12,215 nucleotides of DNA. Origin: an uncultured Clostridia bacterium. GTDB taxonomy: Bacteria; Bacillota; Clostridia; Christensenellales; CAG-138. This document shows positions 1 through 5,326 of the stretch, piece by piece; within the stretch, counting starts at the first letter, position 1; every line of letters begins with the position of its first letter. A program made the translations under genes and the position numbers. Below the pieces are notes generated by a model. It saw only the letters and a program-made list of their open reading frames with translations. It was not told the DNA's origin and made no database searches. The stretch lies in NCBI GenBank assembly GCA_937915925.1, contig CALGGM010000157.1, positions 1 to 12,215 of the forward strand, given 5' to 3'.

Positions 1-101
1 GCAATTTACAGCTCCGAATGCGAGGATTAAACTAAAGCATCTTTATCCGGAAATATAGTATTAAATGTTACATGATACTACGGGTGAGGAGCGATTTGTA
101 G

Positions 102-120
102 GGACGACCATCGGTCGTCC
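102..120. repeat. Intergenic palindrome, GGACGACC arms
   Basis: An 8-bp perfect inverted repeat (102-109 and 113-120) encloses a 3-nt loop and follows GTAG. The layout matches the GTAGGGGCGGATCGCATCCGCCC repeats near 4199-4720 in general plan, but the arm sequence differs while pairing is kept. Confidence 0.7.
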
Positions 121-140
121 GCTGTTGTGTTTCGGGGAAG

Positions 141-163
141 ATCCTTCGGCTTCGCCTCAGGAT
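141..163. repeat. Short imperfect palindrome, ATCCT...AGGAT
   Basis: ATCCT at 141-145 pairs with AGGAT at 159-163 around a CTTCG-containing centre. Short elements of this look are common between genes in clostridial genomes (recollection). It has no T-run, so it is not a terminator. Confidence 0.45.
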
Positions 164-213
164 GACACAATTAGGTACGATACGAAACCGAGGGCGTTGA
201 AATATTGCTTTTC

Positions 214-235
214 GGGACGCCGGGGTCGGCGTCCC
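214..235. repeat. Intergenic palindrome, GGGACGCC arms
   Basis: GGGACGCC (214-221) and GGCGTCCC (228-235) are perfectly complementary around a 6-nt loop. It is a third arm variant of the same kind of intergenic hairpin. Confidence 0.7.
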
Positions 236-311
236 CAACAAGCCGTTGACAAGTTTCTTGCCTCCACTGTGTAAGGGAAGATGCCGAATGAAATGGGGCG
301 GAAGGATTGTT

Positions 312-338
312 GTGCGGGCGGGTACGATCCGCCCCTGC
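312..338. repeat. Intergenic palindrome, GGGCGG arms (reverse orientation)
   Basis: GGGCGG (316-321) pairs with CCGCCC (329-334). Read on the minus strand this segment closely resembles the GGGGCGGATCGCATCCGCCC element found four times at 4199-4720, with small changes in the loop. Confidence 0.6.
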
Positions 339-345
339 GAGTAAG

Positions 346-381
346 AAAAAACTGCCGGAATCCGATCGGGGATTCCGACAG
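346..381 (-). terminator. Intrinsic terminator of the secreted-protein operon
   Basis: On the minus strand a 12-bp stem (370-381 with 352-363, one G-U pair) has a 6-nt loop and is followed by six T (positions 351 to 346). It begins 14 bp after the stop of the 37-residue peptide gene, so it ends that transcript. Confidence 0.9.
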
Positions 382-394
382 CTTTGGGTGTTCG

Positions 395-508
395 TTATTC
401 GCCGGTTTCGGGCAGCGTCGTGTCGCCGCCGGGGCTTGTGATGATGACGTCTGCGCTGCGGTCGAAGCGGATGACCTCTACCTGAATCGGTTCGTACGGT
501 TCTTTCAT
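395..508 (-). CDS. 37-residue peptide, unknown function
   Basis: This small gene encodes 37 residues beginning MKEPYEPIQVEVIRF and containing the stretch DVIITSPGG, ending in PETGE. A strong ribosome binding site (AAGGGGG, about 8 nt before the ATG at 508) fixes the start; an in-frame upstream ATG at 580 lies inside the previous gene and is not favoured. It starts 19 bp after the stop of the large secreted protein and shares its terminator, so the two are almost certainly co-transcribed. The peptide has no signal sequence, no membrane segment and no cysteine. From memory, short clostridial ORFs of the pattern 'YE-P-IEVI-F ... DVI-TS' occur elsewhere without assigned function; I could not check this. 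It could be a regulator, a partner of the secreted protein or a ribosomally made precursor; none is shown by the sequence. Confidence 0.75.
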   Translation of the reverse strand: MKEPYEPIQVEVIRFDRSADVIITSPGGDTTLPETGE

Positions 509-527
509 ATGCTCTACCCCCTTATGC

Positions 528-3518
528 TCAGTTCTGTCCGGAGGCGGTTCTGTATGCAACCTCCGCTTCGTGGAACGCATACATCGCGGCTGCCATCAGC
601 TTTGCCTCGGCTGCGTTCGCCATCGTATTGTTGCCGAGCACGGAATCGATATAGGAGAACGCGGACGCCGTGATCTTAAACGCGCCGTTTGCCGTGCCGC
701 TGATCACGAACTGCTTGTCAAGGTTATGCGGGCTGATGCCCATGATGCGCAGCTGATAGCCGCCGTCCTTCTCCGCAAGGGTCCAAGTCCAGCTTCCGTT
801 TACGACCTCGCCGCCGACCGAAAGCGTTTCGCCGCCAACCTTGATCTCGGGGACCGCGGACGAACCGCTCTTCATGTACAGGTTCACGATCAGCGTCGTC
901 GCCGACTCAAGGTCGAGCTGCAGCGTGACGCTTTCGATATCGGAGCTTGCAATATCCTTGTTCTCCTCTCTGCTCAGCGAATGGCTCGCCGTCATCGTCC
1001 TGATCGCGGAGTAATCGAACTGCGTCGTGTAATGGCGTTCGACCGGCGTATACTTGCTCGCGATCGTCTCATCCTTGAAGAAATATCCCTGCGCGTAATA
1101 GCCGAAGTCGATCATCGCGCGGATGATGCGAAGCGCGTCGACGTTGCCGTCCTGCGTGCTGTCCGCACGGTCGAAGTACAGCACGTACTCCTGCAGCGAA
1201 TAATTCTTATAGGAGATCTTCTCGTCGTTGTAATACAGTTCCGCAAGGATGTTGTCCGCCATCTGGATCGCGTTGAGTTTGCACGTGAAGCCGAAGTTCG
1301 TCGGTGTGATCGTGCTGTGATGATCCGGATCGAATTCGTCCCAGGACTCCTTTGCGTTTTCTCCGGTACCGACCGTGAACTTCATCTTGATGTTCTGCTT
1401 CTCTGCATCCGTGTAAGCGGAAAGGTCCACAAAGAAGTTCACGCCGATCTGACCGGAAAGCAGCACGGACTGTGTGCGGAAGACCTTGCGCATCGGCGCG
1501 TGGATCACGACGTCGGCGCTCGGCATGGTGAAGTAATACCGGCTGCCGTCCTTCGTCATGTTCACGGTTCTGCCGTTATAGGTGACGTACGGCGTGCCGG
1601 AAAGCGCATAGCCCGCTTCCGGAATGATCGAGCAGTACACCTTTTGATTGAGACCGAGCTCATAGATGATGTTGGAGGTATCGGTCGGGATGCCGCTTGC
1701 ATCGCTTCTGCCTTCGCGGATGAACGCCGTGCCGGTGGACAGCGTGATGCTGCCGTGCTCAAGGTTGTAGGTCAGCGATTCCGCGTTCAGCGGGTTCGTC
1801 TCCGCCTTCTCCGCGGTGTCCGCCTTGTACGCCTTCTGCACATCGAAGACATGGTTCGTCCAGTCGACGCGCACGGTATGGACCGTGTTGTCGACCGTCG
1901 AAACGACGTGGCCGATCTGCTCCTCGAAGAAGACAAAGACCATGCCGGAATATGCGGGATCCTGCGCATATTCGCTGTCGCTGTAGCGATAGGTCGGGTA
2001 CTCGGTCCCCAGCTCGGAGGGCAGCCATGCGCTGTCCGGGATCGGCGCGTTGACGTCGGTGATCTTGACGACCTTGATCTTGTCGTTCGTGTTCAACCAC
2101 GTCAGCACCATGTGCTCGTATTCGGAGCCGTACAAGCCGAGGATGGTTTCGCCGTTGCTGTTGATGACGTCCGTCGCGTTGAACTCCTTATTGATGTAGA
2201 GCTTGTCGTCTGTTCGAATCATCTTTGTACCTGTATCGGCAAGATAATATGTATTTTCGAGCTTCTTGACGTAGATGCAGTTCTGGAACCACGCGCTGTC
2301 GCCGCCGTAAGCCGGACGGAAGTAGATCACGCAGGAGCCCACGTGTGCGCTGTCGACCTTGTAATTATCGCCGGTCGCCGGGTACCAGGTATCGATCGCG
2401 CCGTCCACGACCTTAACGACCTTGAACTCCTGACCAGCGGTCAAATCCATCGTCAGCATCATCTGTCCGGGAACGGAGAGATCGTCGACGAACTTGTCGC
2501 TGCCGTCGACATAGAGGATGTTGTCCTTCGGATCCGTCGCCCAGCCGTGCGTGCCGATCAAATAATAGCCGTTCGTCGGGAGCTTCCGGTATGTCGCGGT
2601 GACGGTAACATCGCTTTCCGGCATCGTGAATTCATAGATAAAGGTCTGATCGCCCTGTTCCACAAGCCGCGCTTCGACCGTGGCGCCGGTGGTATCTTTG
2701 ACCGTCAGAGAAGCGACCGCGTAGTCCTCGTCCGCGTTGACGATGATGCGCACCGTGGTGTCTGCATACGCTTCGTTCTTGCGCGGGATCGCGTTCATCG
2801 TGCCCTGCACGCCGCTGTTCAGGTTGATCGCATATGCTTTGCGTTCAAATACGACGTTGACGGTGACGTCTGCGTCCGGCATCGTGAAGGTCTTGACGCC
2901 TGCGCCCTGCGAAACATCGTTGACCTCGATGCGGTCGAACACGTAGCCGATGCTGGCTTCCGTGGTGATCGTCACGGTTTCGCCCGTCGATGCCGTGGTC
3001 TTGTCCGCAAACGCCGTGCCGAGACCGTATACAAAGAGGTGAATATAATGCTCGCCCGCCGTAACCGCGTCAAACACCGCTTCGACCGTGACCGTGTAGT
3101 CCGGCATGGTGAAGGTGTAGGAATTGTGCTGCATGTAATCCGCGGTCACGTCCAATCCGTCGACCTTCAGCGCGCGCAGCGTGTAGCCATCCGCAGGGTT
3201 TGCGGTCACGGTAACGGTTTCGCCCGCCGTCGCCTTCGCGGGAACGGTGACCGTGCCATTGCCGGTCACGAGCGTTTTGATGGTGTGCGGCTCCGCCGAG
3301 GGCGCTTCCTTGAACGTGACGGAAAACGTGACCGCATGCGCAGGCATCGTGAACGTGCCGGTTTGGGTCGCTTCATCGTAGGTCCAGTCGTCCGCGCCGG
3401 TCGCGCTGTCATAGACATAGCCCTCGTTCGGCATGACCGTGACGGTAACCGTGTCGCCCGCCTTCGCTTCTGTCGGGTCCGCGACTGCCGTGCCGTTGCC
3501 GTCGGTGGTAACGGTCAC
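528..3518 (-). CDS. C-terminal open segment: InlB-type repeats, modules, C-terminal domain
   Basis: Downstream of the TGA the same frame stays open from 3566 to the stop at 528. The first possible start is GTG at 3518, but it has no Shine-Dalgarno sequence and no signal peptide follows, so independent translation is unlikely. The last 300 or so residues form a domain that I recall from many clostridial secreted proteins, with a hallmark LLSGQIGVNFFV strand, a region of alternating beta strands (AELYYNDEKI), a FGYYAQGYF segment and a final alanine-rich helix. Its function is not established to my knowledge. Intact frame over about 1000 codons argues that the interruption is recent or tolerated. 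Confidence 0.6.
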   Translation of the reverse strand: MTVTTDGNGTAVADPTEAKAGDTVTVTVMPNEGYVYDSATGADDWTYDEATQTGTFTMPAHAVTFSVTFKEAPSAEPHTIKTLVTGNGTVTVPAKATAGETVTVTANPADGYTLRALKVDGLDVTADYMQHNSYTFTMPDYTVTVEAVFDAVTAGEHYIHLFVYGLGTAFADKTTASTGETVTITTEASIGYVFDRIEVNDVSQGAGVKTFTMPDADVTVNVVFERKAYAINLNSGVQGTMNAIPRKNEAYADTTVRIIVNADEDYAVASLTVKDTTGATVEARLVEQGDQTFIYEFTMPESDVTVTATYRKLPTNGYYLIGTHGWATDPKDNILYVDGSDKFVDDLSVPGQMMLTMDLTAGQEFKVVKVVDGAIDTWYPATGDNYKVDSAHVGSCVIYFRPAYGGDSAWFQNCIYVKKLENTYYLADTGTKMIRTDDKLYINKEFNATDVINSNGETILGLYGSEYEHMVLTWLNTNDKIKVVKITDVNAPIPDSAWLPSELGTEYPTYRYSDSEYAQDPAYSGMVFVFFEEQIGHVVSTVDNTVHTVRVDWTNHVFDVQKAYKADTAEKAETNPLNAESLTYNLEHGSITLSTGTAFIREGRSDASGIPTDTSNIIYELGLNQKVYCSIIPEAGYALSGTPYVTYNGRTVNMTKDGSRYYFTMPSADVVIHAPMRKVFRTQSVLLSGQIGVNFFVDLSAYTDAEKQNIKMKFTVGTGENAKESWDEFDPDHHSTITPTNFGFTCKLNAIQMADNILAELYYNDEKISYKNYSLQEYVLYFDRADSTQDGNVDALRIIRAMIDFGYYAQGYFFKDETIASKYTPVERHYTTQFDYSAIRTMTASHSLSREENKDIASSDIESVTLQLDLESATTLIVNLYMKSGSSAVPEIKVGGETLSVGGEVVNGSWTWTLAEKDGGYQLRIMGISPHNLDKQFVISGTANGAFKITASAFSYIDSVLGNNTMANAAEAKLMAAAMYAFHEAEVAYRTASGQN

Positions 3519-3566
3519 CGCATAGGTCGGGATCTCGTTCTTCGCAGCATAGAGGCATCCTTCGTG

Positions 3567-3569
3567 TCA
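3567..3569 (-). other. In-frame TGA at a conserved Trp position
   Basis: Codon 121 reads TGA in the context GAC TGA CAC. Aligning module A1 (YFRPDYNGGSD-stop-HEGCLYAAK) with module A2 (YFRPAYGGDSAWFQNCIYVKK) places the stop opposite Trp 547. One G-to-A change in TGG explains it. The following base is C, which is known to favour UGA read-through in other bacteria. Confidence 0.85.
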
Positions 3570-3929
3570 GTCGCTGCCGCCGTTATAATCCGGACGGAAA
3601 TAGACCGTGTAGTTGCAAGTTTCGGTTACCTTATAGTTATCGCCGTCCGGATACCACGTGGTACGGTCTGCGCCATCTTTTGACCAGACGACCTTGAACT
3701 CCGCGTTTTCCGCAAGGTCCAGCGTGATCATGTACTCCGTGACTGTAGCGCCGGTGTTCTGTGTAAGCTTATAGTCCGCATTAACTGCCCAGCCATTCAT
3801 ACTGCCGACCAGATAATATCCCGGCTCGTTGTCCGCGACCGCGATGCTGCCGAAGTAGCAAACGAGCATCAGGACAGCGCACAGAAATGCCAGCCCGCGC
3901 TTTGCGTTCCGATAAAAACCGATTGTCAT
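3567..3929 (-). CDS. N-terminal open segment: signal peptide plus first module
   Basis: If TGA is a true stop, translation from 3929 gives a 120-residue secreted protein with a signal peptide and nearly all of module A1, ending ...DYNGGSD. The module lacks only its last strand (the segment after the missing Trp). It could still be exported, but the truncated fold may be unstable. The upstream open frame to 4061 is not used as the start: it lacks a ribosome binding site and would bury the signal peptide. Confidence 0.6.
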   Translation of the reverse strand: MTIGFYRNAKRGLAFLCAVLMLVCYFGSIAVADNEPGYYLVGSMNGWAVNADYKLTQNTGATVTEYMITLDLAENAEFKVVWSKDGADRTTWYPDGDNYKVTETCNYTVYFRPDYNGGSD

Positions 3930-4077
3930 AACACACCCTCCGAAACATCTTTGCGGCGATCCGCCGCTGTCGCTTTGCGCCCTGTATGCGCATACTCTGA
4001 ATAAACATGCAAGATTGGTATAATGATACAATCCTTCATATTTGTTCAAAATTTTATACATCGAAACGCATCAATTT

Positions 4078-4106
4078 TCTATACAAGGTTCGCCGAATGT
4101 GTTCAA
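4078..4106 (-). promoter_or_regulatory. Sigma-A type promoter of the secreted-protein operon
   Basis: On the minus strand TTGAAC (4106-4101), a 17-nt spacer and TATAGA (4083-4078) form a good vegetative promoter. It would give a 5' leader of about 140 nt before the ATG at 3929. A second TTGAAC (4050-4045) lies downstream with a poorer -10. No other promoter of similar quality is seen between the repeat array and the gene. Confidence 0.65.
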
Positions 4107-4198
4107 AAAATCGTATTTTTCAAAAAAAGTTCATGGCTCCGGAACGCCTCCCGCGCGTTGCCGGGTTCCGATACATAAGGGACAGCAGAATGTAACCC
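4107..4198. other. Spacer between promoter and repeat array
   Basis: No gene is seen in this stretch. It contains an A-rich run and a GC-rich segment at 4135-4175 with no clear pairing. It separates the secreted-protein promoter from the tandem array. Confidence 0.5.
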
Positions 4199-4356
4199 GT
4201 AGGGGCGGATCGCATCCGCCTGTGAAAAAACTTGCGGTTCAGAAAACACCTCATCAGTCACCTATTGGTGACAGCTCCCCTTGCACAAGGGAGCCAAGGA
4301 CCTTGCCCTCCCTGTGTAAGGGAGGGTTGTTATGAAGGAAATTGTTTAAACGTACC
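4199..4356. repeat. Tandem intergenic repeat, unit 1 (158 bp, divergent)
   Basis: The unit starts at GTAGGGGCGGATCGCATCCGCC and carries four hairpins: the GGCGGAT/ATCCGCC stem, GTCACC/GGTGAC, GCTCCC/GGGAGC and CCCTCCC/GGGAGGG. It differs from units 2 and 3 at scattered bases and has a longer loop in the second hairpin, so it is the oldest copy. Confidence 0.9.
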
Positions 4357-4513
4357 GTAGGGGCGGATCGCATCCGCCCGTGAAAAGGCTTGCGGTTCAA
4401 GCGACAACCCCTCAGTCACCTACGGTGACAGCTCCCCTTGCACAGGGGAGCCAAGGATCTTGCCCTCCCTGTGTAAGGGAGGGTTGTTATGAAGGAAATT
4501 GTTTAAACGTACC
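4357..4513. repeat. Tandem intergenic repeat, unit 2 (157 bp)
   Basis: Same four-hairpin order as unit 1. It appears identical to unit 3 apart from one base near the end (T here, C in unit 3, in ATTG-TTAAA) and the 26-bp insertion carried by unit 3. That near-identity points to a recent tandem duplication. Confidence 0.92.
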
Positions 4514-4696
4514 GTAGGGGCGGATCGCATCCGCCCGTGAAAAGGCTTGCGGTTCAAGCGACAACCCCTCAGTCACCTACGGTGACAGCTCCCCTTGCAC
4601 AGGGGAGCCAAGGATCTTGCCCTCCCTGTGTAAGGGAGGGTGTCAGGCGATAGCCTGACAGGAGGGTTGTTATGAAGGAAATTGCTTAAACGTACC
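4514..4696. repeat. Tandem intergenic repeat, unit 3 (183 bp with insertion)
   Basis: This copy is 26 bp longer than unit 2. The extra bases (4641-4666) are a 20-bp perfect hairpin followed by GGAGGG, which repeats the six bases just before the insertion. Confidence 0.92.
4641..4666. repeat. 20-bp hairpin insertion with 6-bp direct duplication
   Basis: TGTCAGGC (4641-4648) and GCCTGACA (4653-4660) pair around GATA. The hairpin is flanked by GGAGGG at 4635-4640 and 4661-4666. Units 1 and 2 have only one GGAGGG and no hairpin. Confidence 0.8.
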
Positions 4697-4740
4697 GTAG
4701 GGGCGGATCGCATCCGCCCGTCAAAAGACTTGCGGTTCAA
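4697..4740. repeat. Tandem intergenic repeat, partial unit 4
   Basis: The first 44 bases of the unit (the GGCGGAT hairpin and the CTTGCGGTTCAA segment) are present, then the match ends 10 bp before the stop codon of the cyclo-ligase gene. The array therefore forms the 3' flank of that gene. I see no T-run after any hairpin in the minus direction. Confidence 0.85.
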
Positions 4741-4750
4741 ATTGCGCCCT

Positions 4751-5302
4751 TCAATCCGACACGACGCGATGCATGTACACATCGTTTTCGTCCATGGGGA
4801 TGTCGTCGGACAGCGCGCGGGCAAAGCAAAGGCAGACCGTGCGCTGCTCGTTTCCCTTCAAAAACCGGTCGTAATAGCCTGCGCCATGTCCGAGCCGCCG
4901 CCCGTCCGCAGATGCGGACACGCACGGCACAAGGATCAGGTCCGGCGTTTTGTCGCCGAGCGTTTCGCTGCAGTCGACCGGCTCCAAGATCCCGTACATG
5001 CCGGTTTTCAGCTGCTCCGTCGAGCGCAGCCGCACCGCAAGCATCTCCGTTTTGCTGATGCATTTCGGCACATAGACCTGCTTGCCGTCCTCGATCGCGC
5101 GCGTCAGAATCGCCCGCGTGTCGGGCTCCGTCGGCATGGCGAGGTACAAAAAGATGCTCTCCGCGTTTCGATACGCCTCCGAGCAAAGCACCTGTTCCTG
5201 AATCCGCTCGCTTGCCTCCGCCCGATACTCCTTTGGCAGCGCCTTCAAAACCGCATTGATCCTTTTGCGCAGCGCCTTTTTCTGCTCCGTCAATGTCTGC
5301 AT
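4751..5302 (-). CDS. 5-formyltetrahydrofolate cyclo-ligase
   Basis: This cytosolic enzyme (MTHFS family, YqgN/YgfA type) converts 5-formyl-THF plus ATP to 5,10-methenyl-THF, returning stored folate to the C1 pool. Its 183 residues match the usual length of the family. The N-terminal KKALRKR segment (8-14) is the typical basic start, KTGMYGILEP (99-108) is the substrate-side motif, and GRRLGHGAGYYDRFL (134-148) is the family's ATP/phosphate-binding signature. The ATG at 5302 is preceded by AGGAGGGG at good spacing. It begins 24 bp after the stop of the 549-residue gene in the same frame and is probably read from that gene's promoter. The first codons and ribosome binding site are duplicated at 7215-7251, which suggests the present upstream neighbour was inserted later. 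Confidence 0.95.
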   Translation of the reverse strand: MQTLTEQKKALRKRINAVLKALPKEYRAEASERIQEQVLCSEAYRNAESIFLYLAMPTEPDTRAILTRAIEDGKQVYVPKCISKTEMLAVRLRSTEQLKTGMYGILEPVDCSETLGDKTPDLILVPCVSASADGRRLGHGAGYYDRFLKGNEQRTVCLCFARALSDDIPMDENDVYMHRVVSD

Positions 5303-5320
5303 ACCGATCCCCTCCTGTTT
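5284..5320 (-). repeat. 37-bp direct repeat, copy A (start of cyclo-ligase gene)
   Basis: The segment covers the ribosome binding site and first seven codons of the cyclo-ligase gene. It matches 7215-7251 with one mismatch (A here, G there) in the same orientation. Confidence 0.9.
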
Positions 5321-5326
5321 TCCGTT

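Larger units (their letters stand above)
1..345. other. Intergenic region with palindromic repeats, no gene
   Basis: I see no credible coding region here. Open frames exist on the plus strand but they have no ribosome binding site and run through palindromic repeats and into the antisense of the terminator and genes beyond 346. The segment holds four short palindromes, listed separately. Positions 1-96 show nothing recognisable. It lies downstream of the terminator that ends the secreted-protein transcript. Confidence 0.7.
528..3929 (-). pseudogene. Large secreted InlB-type repeat protein, interrupted by in-frame TGA
   Basis: Read through one TGA, this is a single 1133-codon gene. The ATG at 3929 is chosen because GGAGGG lies 6 nt upstream and a signal peptide follows: basic start, hydrophobic core about residues 12-30, then a VADNEP-type cleavage region. 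Order: module A1 (about 36-130), four divergent InlB B-repeats (PF18998-like, about 138-448, each ending in a T-F-T-M-P type strand), modules A2 (454-557) and A3 (560-690), a fifth InlB-like repeat (716-814), and a C-terminal domain (817-1133). A1 and A2 share YYL-G---GW, EFKVV, WYP--GDNYKV and YFRP motifs and may be carbohydrate-binding-like beta modules. No LPXTG anchor or dockerin is seen, so it may be released or held non-covalently. Codon 121 (3567-3569) is TGA where A2 has Trp. It may be a true nonsense mutation, a sequence error or a read-through site; the reading frame is otherwise intact on both sides. Confidence 0.85.

Noticed and set aside
3567..3569. Genome-wide reassignment of TGA to Trp
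   Set aside because: Several genes here end at TGA at natural lengths, and the TGA ending the 549-residue gene is followed by the ribosome binding site and start of the cyclo-ligase in the same frame.
3530..3569. Selenocysteine at the TGA
   Set aside because: The aligned residue in the homologous module is Trp, not Cys, and no SECIS-like hairpin is obvious just downstream.
570..3683. 1037-codon plus-strand open frame antisense to the secreted protein
   Set aside because: It is the mirror of a clearly coding minus-strand gene with signal peptide and domain repeats. Its composition is rich in Arg, Val, Asp and His with no domain, and it has no ribosome binding site.
3930..4061. Longer N-terminus of the secreted protein starting at 4061
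   Set aside because: It would place 44 residues before the signal peptide and has no ribosome binding site; GGAGGG supports 3929.
4199..4740. CRISPR array
   Set aside because: The repeated unit is about 157 bp without unique spacers, and no cas gene is present.
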